From Pseudonocardia benzenivorans CB1190 (GTDB lineage: Bacteria > Actinomycetota > Actinomycetes > Mycobacteriales > Pseudonocardiaceae), in the NCBI RefSeq assembly GCF_000196675.2, contig NC_015312.1, positions 6,526,501 to 6,590,500 on the forward strand: a stretch of 64,000 nucleotides of DNA, written 5' to 3'. The notes under the pieces are model-generated. The model was given only the letters and a program-made list of their open reading frames with translations. It was not told the DNA's origin and ran no database searches. A program made the translations under genes and the position numbers. Below, one piece after another: positions 1 through 8,380 of this stretch; position 1 is the stretch's first letter; the number at the start of each line of letters is the position of its first letter.

Positions 1-1
1 C

Positions 2-415
2 ACCGTCCTCCCGGTCGGCCCCGAGCCACGGGAGCTCCCCCTGGTCGACATCGCGCCGGTCGCGCTCCCGGAGGCCGGCGTCGTGACGCTGCGCGTCGTC
101 CCGGGCCCGCGCGACGACCAGCTGGCCGACCCCGACGCCCTGTTCGCGACGACGTGGACGGCGTCCGACCGCGGCGACCGGGTCGGGGTGCGGCTCACGG
201 GCGGCCCGCTGCGCCGCCGCGACGACTCCGAGCTGCCCAGCGAGGGCCTGGTCCGGGGCGCGATCCAGCTCCCGCCGGGCGGCGAGCCGGTGCTCTTCCT
301 CGCCGACCACCCGCTGACGGGTGGCTACCCCGTCGTCGGCGTCGTCCGCGACGCCGACGTCGACCGCGCGGCCCAGATCCGGCCCGGCCAGCCCGTCCGG
401 TTCCGCCCTGCCTGA
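2..415 (+). CDS. pxpC: 5-oxoprolinase subunit C / biotin-dependent carboxyltransferase-like protein (C-terminal part)
   Basis: The reading frame is open from the window edge, so the N-terminus lies outside; about 137 codons are visible. The C-terminal pattern matches the AHS2/KipA/PxpC family: ELPSEGLVRGAIQLPPGGEP, then a LADHPLTGGYPVVGVV segment and a QIRPGQPVRFRPA end, which form the conserved substrate-binding region of these ATP-dependent 5-oxoproline or allophanate-type hydrolases. PxpC works with PxpA and PxpB to open 5-oxoproline to glutamate in the cytoplasm, so pxpB would be expected just upstream. The gene stops about 110 bases before the TPP riboswitch of thiC. Allophanate hydrolase subunit 2 is the main alternative. 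Confidence 0.8.
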   Translation, partial: TVLPVGPEPRELPLVDIAPVALPEAGVVTLRVVPGPRDDQLADPDALFATTWTASDRGDRVGVRLTGGPLRRRDDSELPSEGLVRGAIQLPPGGEPVLFLADHPLTGGYPVVGVVRDADVDRAAQIRPGQPVRFRPA

Positions 416-522
416 TGGGAGCTGCGCGCAGGAGTCCCCTCACACTCCCGTGGGCCCCCGGGAGCGGGACAGGTGTGGTCATTTCGACGCCGCGCCGGTT
501 AACGTTGCGGCACATCTGAAGA

Positions 523-608
523 CACGCGGGAGCTCGCACCGGAGCGGGCTGAGAGGGCGGCCAGGGCCGCCGACCGCAGAACCAGCCGGGTAATGCCGGC
601 GAGGGAGG
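523..608 (+). promoter_or_regulatory. TPP riboswitch (THI element) upstream of thiC
   Basis: The leader contains the conserved THI-box pieces in the right order: a CGGGAGC segment, GGGCTGAGAGGG near 546-557, ACCGCAGAACC near 573-583, then CCGGGTAATGCCGGCGAGGGA at about 586-606. These match the thiamine pyrophosphate aptamer (P2 to P5 core). It sits directly before the thiC start, so TPP probably represses ThiC synthesis. The short distance to the start codon suggests control of translation initiation. Confidence 0.93.
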
Positions 609-615
609 ACGTCAC

Positions 616-2310
616 ATGACGCAGGACAGCTCCGTCCGGCCGCAGGTCACCACCGGCCCGATCACCGGATCGCACAAGGCGTACCTGCACGGGCCGCGGG
701 GGATGCGGATTCCCGTGCGGCGCATCGCGTTGACCACGGGCGAGTCCCTCGACGTCTACGACACCTCGGGTCCGTACACCCACGACGCGGCCACCGCCGC
801 CGCCCCGGCGGTCGACCTGCACGCCGGGCTGCCGGCACTGCGGGCGGACTGGATCGCCGAGCGGGAGCCGATCGGCGGCGCGGTCACCCAGCTCGCCTAC
901 GCGCGCGCCGGGATCGTCACGCCCGAGATGGAGTTCGTCGCGGTCCGCGAGGGAGTCGACGCGGAGCTGGTGCGGTCGGAGGTGGCCCGTGGGCGCGCGG
1001 TGATCCCGGCCAACCGGCGCCATCCCGAGACCGAACCGATGATCATCGGAAATCGGTTCCTGGTGAAGGTCAACGCCAACATCGGCAACTCGGCGGTGCG
1101 GTCGTCGATCGAGGACGAGGTCGAGAAACTGGTGTGGGCCACCCGGTGGGGCGCCGACACCGTCATGGATCTCTCGACCGGGTCGGACATCCACCGGACA
1201 CGGGAGTGGATCCTGCGCAACTCGCCCGTGCCGGTCGGCACCGTGCCGATCTACCAGGCACTGGAGAAGGTGAACGGCGATCCGGCCGCGCTGAGCTGGG
1301 AGGTCTACCGCGACACGGTGATCGAGCAGTGTGAGCAGGGTGTCGACTACATGACCGTGCACGCGGGCGTCCTGCTGCGGTACGTGCCGCTCACCGCCGC
1401 GCGGGTCACCGGGATCGTCTCCCGCGGTGGGTCGATCATGGCTGCCTGGTGCCTGGCCCACCACCGCGAGTCGTTCCTGTACACGCACTTCGCCGAGCTG
1501 TGCGCGATCCTGCGCGCCTACGACGTGACGTTCTCCCTCGGCGACGGTCTGCGTCCGGGCTCGATCGCCGACGCGAACGACGAGGCCCAGCTGGCCGAGC
1601 TGCGCACCCTCGGCGAGCTGACGGCGATCGCGCGCGAACACGACGTCCAGGTCATGGTCGAGGGGCCCGGGCACGTGCCGATGAACAAGATCGTCGAGAA
1701 CGTCGAGCTGGCCCGGCAGTGGTGCGACGAGGCGCCGTTCTACACCCTGGGCCCGCTGACCACCGACATCGCACCGGGCTACGACCACATCACCTCGGCG
1801 ATCGGCGCCGCGCGGATCGCGCAGGCAGGCACGGCGATGCTCTGCTACGTCACGCCCAAGGAACACCTCGGGCTCCCCGACCGTGACGACGTCAAGACCG
1901 GCGTGATCAGCTACCGGATCGCCGCGCACGCCGCCGACCTGGCGAAGGGGCACCCGCAGGCCCAGGCCCGCGACGATGCGCTCTCCCGGGCCCGGTTCGA
2001 GTTCCGCTGGCACGACCAGTTCGCCCTCGCCCTGGACCCGGACACCGCGCGGTCGTTCCACGACGAGACCCTGCCGGCGGAGGCGGCGAAGTCCGCGCAC
2101 TTCTGCTCGATGTGCGGACCGAAGTTCTGCTCCATGCGCATCAGCCACGACATCCGCGACCGGACCGGGGCCGCCGGCCCGGCCGGTGCGGAGGCCGTCG
2201 AGGCGGGGATGCGGCAGAAGGCCAGGGAGTTCGCGGACGCCGGTGGGCGGGTGTACCTGCCGGTGACCTCCGCCGGGCCGAGCACGACCGATCCGGCATC
2301 GACACCGTGA
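616..2310 (+). CDS. thiC: Phosphomethylpyrimidine synthase ThiC
   Basis: ThiC is the radical-SAM enzyme that rearranges 5-aminoimidazole ribotide into hydroxymethylpyrimidine phosphate for thiamine synthesis in the cytoplasm. The 564-residue product has the family's MTVHAGVLLRY and GPLTTDIAPGYDHITSAIGA blocks. It also has the C-terminal cluster motif CSMCGPKFC (Cys497, Cys500, Cys505; CX2CX4C), which binds the 4Fe-4S cluster. Length and ends look complete. The ATG follows GGGAGGAC at a normal ribosome-binding distance, inside the end of the TPP riboswitch. A strong hairpin follows the stop, so the gene appears monocistronic. Confidence 0.97.
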   Translation: MTQDSSVRPQVTTGPITGSHKAYLHGPRGMRIPVRRIALTTGESLDVYDTSGPYTHDAATAAAPAVDLHAGLPALRADWIAEREPIGGAVTQLAYARAGIVTPEMEFVAVREGVDAELVRSEVARGRAVIPANRRHPETEPMIIGNRFLVKVNANIGNSAVRSSIEDEVEKLVWATRWGADTVMDLSTGSDIHRTREWILRNSPVPVGTVPIYQALEKVNGDPAALSWEVYRDTVIEQCEQGVDYMTVHAGVLLRYVPLTAARVTGIVSRGGSIMAAWCLAHHRESFLYTHFAELCAILRAYDVTFSLGDGLRPGSIADANDEAQLAELRTLGELTAIAREHDVQVMVEGPGHVPMNKIVENVELARQWCDEAPFYTLGPLTTDIAPGYDHITSAIGAARIAQAGTAMLCYVTPKEHLGLPDRDDVKTGVISYRIAAHAADLAKGHPQAQARDDALSRARFEFRWHDQFALALDPDTARSFHDETLPAEAAKSAHFCSMCGPKFCSMRISHDIRDRTGAAGPAGAEAVEAGMRQKAREFADAGGRVYLPVTSAGPSTTDPASTP

Positions 2311-2338
2311 CGATGCGCCGACCGGTCTGACGCCGGAC

Positions 2339-2372
2339 GGGCGCGGCCCCCAGGCCACCCGGGGTCGCGCCC
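2339..2372 (+). terminator. Hairpin terminator after thiC
   Basis: The arms GGGCGCGGCCCC (2339-2350) and GGGGTCGCGCCC (2361-2372) pair over 12 positions with one G-U, around a 10-nt loop. There is no T tract, which is common in high-GC actinobacteria. It lies 28 bases after the thiC stop and before the end of the convergent VOC gene. Confidence 0.7.
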
Positions 2373-2404
2373 GCACCGGCCCGTCGAGCAGGGCGGGGAG
2401 AGGG

Positions 2405-2785
2405 TCAGGAGGGGCGGACGAGCTCCTGCAGCGCCCAGGTGTTGCCGTCGGGGTCGGCGAAGTAGACGAAACGTCCCCACGGCTGCTCGTCGACCTCCGA
2501 GCACTCGACCCCGCGTTCCCGCAGGTGGGCGTGGGCGTCGGCAGCGCTGGGCACGACCATCTGCACGCCCTTCTGCGAGCCGGGGGGCATCTCGGTGAGC
2601 CCGGTCCCGAAGCAGAACGAGCACGCCGAGCCCTGCGGCGTCACCTGGACGAACCGCAGGTCGTCGCTGACGACGTGATCGTGGTCGAGTGTGAAGCCCA
2701 CGGTGTCGACGTAGAACGCCTTCGCCCGGTCGACGTCGGAGACCGGGACGGAGACGAGTTCGATGCGCCAGTCGTTGATCGCCAT
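2405..2785 (-). CDS. VOC (glyoxalase/dioxygenase fold) family protein
   Basis: This 126-residue protein has the two beta-alpha-beta-beta-beta modules of the vicinal oxygen chelate fold. The first begins IELVSVPVSDVDRAKAFYVD; the second ends with the diagnostic GRFVYFADPDGNTWALQEL. Proteins of this type bind a divalent metal and can be lyases, dioxygenases or antibiotic-binding proteins, and the substrate cannot be read from the sequence. I chose the ATG at 2785 because the homologous region begins there and a GGGTTCCACTC sequence precedes it; an upstream extension is possible but reads like non-coding sequence. It diverges from the MerR-type gene at 2877, which may regulate it. Confidence 0.8.
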   Translation of the reverse strand: MAINDWRIELVSVPVSDVDRAKAFYVDTVGFTLDHDHVVSDDLRFVQVTPQGSACSFCFGTGLTEMPPGSQKGVQMVVPSAADAHAHLRERGVECSEVDEQPWGRFVYFADPDGNTWALQELVRPS

Positions 2786-2876
2786 GAGTGGAACCCTACG
2801 GGGGCTTGCGGCCGGATCCTGACCACAAGTCGTGAGCGTTTGACCTTCACCCCGGGGCAAGGTCGACGCTGTCGCC

Positions 2877-3281
2877 ATGGACGAGGACCTCCTGACCATC
2901 GGGGCCTTCTCGCGGGCCACGCTGCTCTCACCGAAGGCGTTGCGCCGCTATCACGAGTCGGGCCTGCTGGTGCCCGCGGTCGTCGACGCCCGGACCGGGT
3001 ACCGCGGCTACACCCGGGTCCAGCTGGGCGACGCCGGCGTGATCCGGGCGCTGCGCGAGCTCGACGTGCCGCTGCTGCAGACGGGCGGGATCGCCTTCGA
3101 CTGTGCCGACCCGACGAAGCTCGCCGGGTTCTGGGCGGCCGCGACCGAGCGGGAGGTGGACGGCAGCTCCAACGACGAGTTCGCGCTCGTCGGCCGCCCG
3201 GGTGAGGCGGGCGCAGTGCCGCCGATGCTCTTCGTGCGGGTGCCGGAGCCGAAGTCGGCGAAGAACAGACCCCGTGAGTGA
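2877..3281 (+). CDS. MerR-type DNA-binding domain fused to a truncated VOC domain (probable deletion chimera)
   Basis: The 134-residue product has two unrelated halves. Residues 1 to about 65 are a normal MerR helix-turn-helix (LTIGAFSRATLLSPKALRRY, then a GYRGYTRVQLGDAGVIRALRELDVPL wing region). From about residue 70 the sequence changes to the start of a glyoxalase-fold protein (GIAFDCADPTKLAGFWAAAT, later PPMLFVRVPEPKSAKNR). It stops just where VOC proteins of this type usually continue KNRVHLDL. The MerR part also lacks its usual dimerisation helix and effector domain. The simplest reading is a deletion that joined two genes in frame and cut both. A DNA-binding product may still form, but it is unlikely to act as a normal MerR activator. 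It faces the VOC gene at 2785. Confidence 0.7.
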   Translation: MDEDLLTIGAFSRATLLSPKALRRYHESGLLVPAVVDARTGYRGYTRVQLGDAGVIRALRELDVPLLQTGGIAFDCADPTKLAGFWAAATEREVDGSSNDEFALVGRPGEAGAVPPMLFVRVPEPKSAKNRPRE

Positions 3282-3302
3282 CGTTGCCGGCCATGGCACC
3301 GG

Positions 3303-4790
3303 CTATGACCGGCGGCGCCTCTCACGAGGGGTGGCCAGCGTCGTCGGCTCGCAGCGGCCGCGGAGGGTGACCGCGTCGCCGAGACCCCAGTGCGTTGCCT
3401 CGTCCGGGGAGGCCGACGCGACGGCGGCCGCCGACGCCAGTACCCGGCCGTCGGCCGACTTCGCCAGTTCGGTGAGGCGCGCCGCCTCGTTCACCGGGTC
3501 GCCGATCACCGTGTACTCGTAGCGACGCGGGTCGCCGACGTTGCCCGCCACCGCATCGCCGGCCGACACGCCGATCCCGGCAGCGGCGTCGGGCAGCTCG
3601 ACGGCGAGCCGCGCGGCCAGCGTCCGGGCGGCGCGCAGGGCCTGCCCTGCGGGATCGTCGAGTGTCGCGGGGGCGCCGAAGACGGCGAGCGCGGCGTCGC
3701 CCTCGAACTTGTCGATCCAGCCGCCGCATTTCTCGACGACCTCGACGACGATCCCGAAGAACCGGTTGAGCAGGGCGACGACCTCGGTCGGCGGGCGGCG
3801 CGCGGCCAGCTCCGTCGAGCCGACGAGATCGACGAACAGCACCGCGACGTGCCGCACCTCGCCCCCCAGCTCGACCTCGTCCGCGGCCGCGGCGAGCGAG
3901 GCGACGTCGTGACCGACCTGGCGGCCGAACAGGTCGCGCAGCCGTTCGCGCTCGCGCAGCCCGTCGGTCATCGTGTTGAAGCCGGCCTGCAGCATGCCCA
4001 GCTCGGTGGCGTCGTAGACGGGGACGCGCGCGTCGAGGTCGCCGCGCTCGACGCGGTGCAGGGCCTGCCGCAGCGCCGCCACCGGGTCGGCGACGGCGCG
4101 GGCGGCGCCGACCGTGGTCAGGAAGCCCGAGAACAGGGCGACGAGCCCGACGGCGATCGCGATCGTCGCGAGCTGACCGGCCGGAACGTCGTCGAACACC
4201 AGTGCCGACACCGCGGCCAGGATCAGCCCGACGACCGGCACGGCCGTCCCCAGCGCCCAGAACAGCACCGACCGGACGAGCACGCCGAAGCGCATCCGCC
4301 GCCGCGGCGGGCCGTCGGCGAGCACCCGTGCGGCGGCCGGCCGCAGGATGCGTTCGGCGAGCAGGTACGACAGCGCGGCCGTCGTGATGCCGCCGAGCAG
4401 GATCGTCTCGCCGACGCTGAGCGCGAGCCGCCACGCGTACTGCAGGTTGATCAGCACGAACAGCACCGTCGCGACGAGCCACAGCACCGCCTGGACGGTC
4501 GCGAGCCGCAGCGGGCCGTAGAGCACGAGGCGCTGGTCGGCGCCGCGCCGGCGGGTGCGCAGCAGCAGGCCGCCCCACGCCAGGCCGATCGGGATGGAGA
4601 CGAGCAGGTAACCGGCGAGGACGAGCAGGTTGACGGCGCGGATGCGGCCCGGGTCCTCGACCGGCCCGGTCGGCAGCACCCACGCGGCGAGCGCCACGAC
4701 GATCGCCGTGCCGGTGAGGTTCGCGGCGGCGACGACGGCACCGAGCAGCAGCCGCAGGGGCCGGCCGACGACCGACCGCCCCGGCCTCAC
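3303..4790 (-). CDS. Membrane-bound class III adenylate/guanylate cyclase with HAMP domain
   Basis: The N-terminal half carries about six hydrophobic segments (first LLLGAVVAAANLTGTAIVVA; last near QLATIAIAVGLVALFSGFL). A HAMP linker follows (VADPVAALRQALHRVERGDL to about residue 280), then a class III nucleotide cyclase domain from about residue 310 to the end. Catalytic features visible are the metal aspartates in FVDLVGST and KFEGDAALAVFGAP, the base-selecting lysine in DKFEGD, and the transition-state Asn/Arg in VIGDPVNEAARL. This matches the Rv1318c/Rv3645 type of mycobacterial cyclases and should make cAMP at the inner membrane face. The GTG at 4790 is chosen because the frame upstream runs through the MaoC gene. 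Its start lies 27 bases after that gene's stop. Confidence 0.88.
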   Translation of the reverse strand: MRPGRSVVGRPLRLLLGAVVAAANLTGTAIVVALAAWVLPTGPVEDPGRIRAVNLLVLAGYLLVSIPIGLAWGGLLLRTRRRGADQRLVLYGPLRLATVQAVLWLVATVLFVLINLQYAWRLALSVGETILLGGITTAALSYLLAERILRPAAARVLADGPPRRRMRFGVLVRSVLFWALGTAVPVVGLILAAVSALVFDDVPAGQLATIAIAVGLVALFSGFLTTVGAARAVADPVAALRQALHRVERGDLDARVPVYDATELGMLQAGFNTMTDGLRERERLRDLFGRQVGHDVASLAAAADEVELGGEVRHVAVLFVDLVGSTELAARRPPTEVVALLNRFFGIVVEVVEKCGGWIDKFEGDAALAVFGAPATLDDPAGQALRAARTLAARLAVELPDAAAGIGVSAGDAVAGNVGDPRRYEYTVIGDPVNEAARLTELAKSADGRVLASAAAVASASPDEATHWGLGDAVTLRGRCEPTTLATPRERRRRS

Positions 4791-4816
4791 CGCTGCCGCC
4801 CCGGCATGGCGGGAGT

Positions 4817-5647
4817 CTAGGCCGAACGGCGCAGCGTCCCCCGCAGGTGCTCGACGCGCCCGGCCACCCCCAGGTCCCAGCCGCCGTCGACGCGCCGGGT
4901 CCGCAGCTCCACCCGCGACGGCAGTCGCAGCGGCTTGCGGAACTCGACGTCGTAGGCGACCGCGTCGTCGGTCCGGCCCTGCAGCGAGGCCACCGCCCTC
5001 GCGGCCGTCCACATGCCGTGGGCGATGGCCGTCGGGAACCCGAAGGCCCTGGCGGCCAACGGGTGCAGGTGGATCGGGTTGACGTCGCCGGACACCGCCG
5101 CGTACCGACGCCCGGCGTCGGCCGGGACACGCCACGCCGCGGCGACGGGCTCGTCGGAGACGTCGGGCAGCTCGTCGGCGGCGGCCGAGATCGCGCCGGG
5201 CGGAGGCGTCGCACCCCGCGCCAGGTACGTACTCCGGCCCGACCAGACGAGCGATCCCTCGACGGATATCGACGTGACCAGGTCGACCTGCGCGCCCTTC
5301 GGATGCGCGACGAACCGCTCCGCGTGCACGGCGGCGCGCAGCAGCTCGCCGGCGTCGATCGCCCGGGTGGCGACGATCCGGTTGCGCACGTGGACCAGCC
5401 CCGGCAGGGGCAGCGGGAACGTCCGTCGGGCCATCAGCTCGACCTGCAGCGCGAACCCCATGACGTGCGGGTAGGTCAGCGGCAGGGTGTCCGACAGCGC
5501 GAACCCGCAGACCCGCGCGTACTCGGCGACGTGGCCGCGGTCGACGAGCACGTCGTCGCGGACGACCTCGTCGGCGGGCAGTCCCGAGCCACGGCGGGGC
5601 AGCACCGCCCCGACCGCGGCCTTGGCGTACAACGGCGCGAGCGACAT
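4817..5647 (-). CDS. htdX: MaoC-like (R)-specific enoyl/3-hydroxyacyl dehydratase, HtdX type
   Basis: This 276-residue double-hotdog dehydratase carries the R-hydratase signature in its C-terminal half: YAAVSGDVNPIHLHPLAARA, with the catalytic Asp and His. An N-terminal degenerate hotdog is recognisable from LTYPHVMGFALQVELM. It would hydrate or dehydrate 2-enoyl/3-hydroxyacyl thioesters. The start codon overlaps the fabG4 stop by one base (TGATG), indicating coupled translation. The gene order with fabG4, fadA2 and fadE5 is the same as Rv0241c-Rv0244c of Mycobacterium tuberculosis, where the first gene is htdX; the symbol rests on that synteny. Confidence 0.85.
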   Translation of the reverse strand: MSLAPLYAKAAVGAVLPRRGSGLPADEVVRDDVLVDRGHVAEYARVCGFALSDTLPLTYPHVMGFALQVELMARRTFPLPLPGLVHVRNRIVATRAIDAGELLRAAVHAERFVAHPKGAQVDLVTSISVEGSLVWSGRSTYLARGATPPPGAISAAADELPDVSDEPVAAAWRVPADAGRRYAAVSGDVNPIHLHPLAARAFGFPTAIAHGMWTAARAVASLQGRTDDAVAYDVEFRKPLRLPSRVELRTRRVDGGWDLGVAGRVEHLRGTLRRSA

Positions 5648-7023
5648 CAGGCCCCCAGCATCGACTGGCCGCACACCCGCACGACCTGCCCGTTCACCGC
5701 GCCCGACGACGCCTGGCCGAGCCAGCCGATCGTCTCGGCGACGTCGACGGGGAGGCCGCCCTGGCGCAGGCTGTTGACGCGCCGCCCGGCCTCGCGGGTG
5801 CCGAGCGGCATCCTCGCGGTCATCTCCGTCTCGATGAACCCGGGCGCCACGGCGTTGATCGTCGCGCCGTGCTCGGCGAACCGCGGCGCGAGGGCGCGCA
5901 CCATGCCGATGATCCCGGCCTTCGACGCCGCGTAGTTCGTCTGGCCGCGGTTGCCCGCGATCCCGGTCTGCGACGACACGCACACGACCCGGGCGTCGGG
6001 ACCGAGCAGGTCGGGCGCGGCGAGCAGGGCCTCGTTGATCGTCAGCTGGGCGCCGAGGTTGACGGCCAGCACCGCGTCCCACCGTTCGGCGTCCATGTTG
6101 GCCAGCAGCTTGTCGCGGGTGATGCCTGCGTTGTGGACGACGAGGTCGACGCGCCCGAAGCGCTCCTCGACGAAGGCGAGCAGGCGGGACGCGGCGTCCG
6201 ACGCGGTGATGTCGAGTTGCAGGGCGGTGCCGCCGGTCCGGTTGGCCACCGCCGCGAGGCCTTCGCCGGCCGCGGGGACGTCGACGGCGACGATCGTCGC
6301 GCCGTCGCGGGCCAGGGTGTCGGCGATCGCGGCGCCGATGCCGCGCGCGGCGCCGGTGACGACGGCGACGCGTCCCGCCAGCGGCCGCTGCGGGTCGGCG
6401 ACCCCGGCGGGCTCCGCGGCGCCGACGTGCACGACCTGACCGTCCACATAGGCCGACCGCGCGGACAGGAGGAACCGCACGGTCGACTCGACGGCCGCGG
6501 GCGTGGTGTCGACGTCGACGACCACCATGTTCGCCGTCGCCCCGGCTCTCAGTTCCTTCGCGACGGACCGCACGAGCCCGTCGAGCGCCTGGGCGACGGC
6601 GACGGCTTCCGCGTTGCCCTGTGAGTGGCGATGGTCGCCATGGCGACCATCGCCACTCACGGGGCCGAGCAGCAGGAGCCGGCCCGACGGGGCGAGCTTT
6701 CGCACCGCGGGGGTCAGGATCCGCTGGGCCTCAGCCAGCTCGGAGAGCGTCGCGATCTCGGTCAGGTCCAGGACGACGGCCGCCAGCTTCTCGTCGCCCG
6801 TCTCCGTGACGACCGTGGCGCCGTGCTCGGCGACCAGCGCCGCGATGGGCTTGGCGAAGCGGCCGTCGCCGACAGCCGCGACGAGCGCAGGACCGCCTTC
6901 CAGGAGCGGCTGGCCTGGTGAGTAGCGGCGCAGGACCGGGATGCGGGGGGCGCCGAGCCGGCGGGCGAGGCCGGTGTTGGACCAGTTGCGCAAGGTGTCG
7001 GCCGGCATCTTCGAAGGAGGCAT
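5647..7023 (-). CDS. fabG4: High-molecular-weight 3-oxoacyl-ACP/CoA reductase FabG4, with in-frame palindrome insertion
   Basis: The 458-residue protein has the two-part build of HMwFabG: a degenerate Rossmann-like N-terminal part (to about residue 210) and a full SDR domain. The SDR part shows VTGAARGIGAAIA for NADH binding, HNAG, SSQTG and the catalytic YAASK, and ends in a VNGQVVRVCGQ-type dimer strand. It reduces 3-oxoacyl thioesters in fatty acid metabolism. Residues 122-135 read VSGDGRHGDHRHSQ and are encoded by a 40-bp palindrome plus two bases; this stretch has no place in the family and looks like an inserted repeat that kept the frame. The start overlaps the thiolase stop by one base. 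Confidence 0.9.
   Translation of the reverse strand: MPPSKMPADTLRNWSNTGLARRLGAPRIPVLRRYSPGQPLLEGGPALVAAVGDGRFAKPIAALVAEHGATVVTETGDEKLAAVVLDLTEIATLSELAEAQRILTPAVRKLAPSGRLLLLGPVSGDGRHGDHRHSQGNAEAVAVAQALDGLVRSVAKELRAGATANMVVVDVDTTPAAVESTVRFLLSARSAYVDGQVVHVGAAEPAGVADPQRPLAGRVAVVTGAARGIGAAIADTLARDGATIVAVDVPAAGEGLAAVANRTGGTALQLDITASDAASRLLAFVEERFGRVDLVVHNAGITRDKLLANMDAERWDAVLAVNLGAQLTINEALLAAPDLLGPDARVVCVSSQTGIAGNRGQTNYAASKAGIIGMVRALAPRFAEHGATINAVAPGFIETEMTARMPLGTREAGRRVNSLRQGGLPVDVAETIGWLGQASSGAVNGQVVRVCGQSMLGA
6621..6660. repeat. 40-bp palindromic element, family A, copy 1 (inside fabG4)
   Basis: The left arm GTGAGTGGCGATGGTCGC, the centre CATG and the exact reverse complement of the arm form a perfect 40-bp palindrome. 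It lies inside the coding region of fabG4 and is translated in frame. The same arm occurs at 14165, 28730 and 50916, and with one paired change at 57838. Confidence 0.95.
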
Positions 7024-8303
7024 TACGCACCTTCCAGGATCGCGACGACGCCCTGGCCGCCCGCGGCGCAGATCGAGATCAGCCCGCGGCTGCCGGGGCC
7101 CTTCTCGTGCAGGAGCTTCGCCAGCGTCGCGACGATCCGCCCGCCGGTCGCGGCGAAGGGGTGCCCCGCGGCGAGCGACGACCCCGTGACGTTCAGCCGG
7201 GAGCGGTCGATCGCGCCGAGCGGGGCGTCGAGCCCCAGGCGCTCCTTGGCGAAAGCCGGGTCCTCCCAGGCCTTGAGGGTCGCGAGGACGGTGGAGGCGA
7301 AGGCCTCGTGGATCTCGTAGAAATCGAAGTCCTGCAACGACATGCCGACGCGCTCGAGCAGCCGCGGCACGGCGAAGACCGGGGCGGTGAGCAGCCCGTC
7401 ACGGCCGTGGACGTAGTCGACCGCGGCGGTCTCGGCGTCGACGACGTGCGCGAGCACGGGCAGCCGGTGCTCGGCGGCCCACTCGTCGGAACCGAGCAGG
7501 ACGAGCGCGGCACCGTCGGTCAGCGGGGTGGAGTTGCCGGCGGTCATCGTCGCGTCGTCCCCGCGACCGAAGACCGGCTTCAGCTTCGCGAGCGTCTCGA
7601 CCGACGAGTCGGGACGCAGGTTGTCGTCGCGGGTGAGGCCGAGGTAGGGCGTGACCAGGTCGTCGAAGAACCCGCGCTCGTAGGCGGCGGCGAGGTTGCG
7701 GTGCGAGGCGGCGGCCAGCTCGTCCTGCTCGGTGCGGCCGATCCCCCACTCCTTGGCGGTGACCGCGGCGTGCTCGCCCATGGACAGGCCGGTGCGCGGC
7801 TCGGCGTTGCGCGGGATCTCGGGGACGATCTGCCCCGGCCGCAGCTTCCCGACGAGCTTGACGCGGTCACCCAACGACCGCGCCGAGTTGAGCGCGACGA
7901 GCACCTTGCGCAGGTCCTCGTTGACGGCGATCGGCGCGTCGCTCGCGGTGTCGACGCCGCCCGCGACGCCGGACTCGACCTGGCCGAGCGCGATCTTGTT
8001 GGCGACGGCGATCGTTGCCTCGAGCCCGGTGCCGCAGGCCTGCTGGATGTCGTAGGCCGGGGTGGCGGGCGAGAGCCTGCTGCCGAGGACCGCCTCGCGG
8101 GTGAGGTTGAAGTCGCGCGAGTGCTTGAGAACGGCACCGGCGACGACCTCGCCGAGCCGCTCGCCGGAGAGCCCGAAGCGGGCGACGAGCCCGTCGAGGG
8201 TGGCGGTGAGCATGTCGAGGTTGGACGCCCGCGCGTAGCGACGGTTGGCCCGCGCGAACGGGATGCGGTTGCCGCCGATGACGGCAGCGCGCCTGGCCGG
8301 CAT
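7023..8303 (-). CDS. fadA2: Thiolase / acetyl-CoA acetyltransferase (FadA2/FadI type)
   Basis: This 426-residue thiolase shows the acylation cysteine in DIQQACGTGLEA, the histidine in EIHEAFAS and the GHPFAATGGRI block. The C-terminal cysteine block is CAAGGQG in place of the more usual CxGGGQG. It would cleave 3-oxoacyl-CoA or condense acetyl units. The ATG at 8303 follows AGGAGATCTCT, a strong ribosome-binding site. It is the first gene of the fadA2-fabG4-htdX unit and diverges from a TetR gene whose operator-like sequence lies in the 77-bp gap. Synteny with Rv0243 supports the symbol. Confidence 0.92.
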   Translation of the reverse strand: MPARRAAVIGGNRIPFARANRRYARASNLDMLTATLDGLVARFGLSGERLGEVVAGAVLKHSRDFNLTREAVLGSRLSPATPAYDIQQACGTGLEATIAVANKIALGQVESGVAGGVDTASDAPIAVNEDLRKVLVALNSARSLGDRVKLVGKLRPGQIVPEIPRNAEPRTGLSMGEHAAVTAKEWGIGRTEQDELAAASHRNLAAAYERGFFDDLVTPYLGLTRDDNLRPDSSVETLAKLKPVFGRGDDATMTAGNSTPLTDGAALVLLGSDEWAAEHRLPVLAHVVDAETAAVDYVHGRDGLLTAPVFAVPRLLERVGMSLQDFDFYEIHEAFASTVLATLKAWEDPAFAKERLGLDAPLGAIDRSRLNVTGSSLAAGHPFAATGGRIVATLAKLLHEKGPGSRGLISICAAGGQGVVAILEGA

Positions 8304-8350
8304 AGAGATCTCCTCGGGTCGGGTGCCCCGGTGTTACCCACCGGTAGCTA

Positions 8351-8363
8351 GTACTCAAAGTAC
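8351..8363. promoter_or_regulatory. Putative TetR operator between fadA2 and tetR
   Basis: An inverted repeat GTACT-CAA-AGTAC lies in the short divergent intergenic region, with a further GTAC at 8367-8370. Its position between two divergent starts fits an operator for the TetR protein at 8381. This is inference from position and symmetry. Confidence 0.45.
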
Positions 8364-8380
8364 ACGGTACTGTCGGTTCC

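Noticed and set aside
499..2376. A 625-codon open frame opposite thiC, and many other long Arg/Pro/Ala-rich open frames
   Set aside because: They lie antisense to genes with clear domains and are a normal result of high GC. They show no family motifs.
5647..7023. fabG4 as a pseudogene because of the inserted palindrome
   Set aside because: The reading frame is kept, and the catalytic domain with YAASK is intact.
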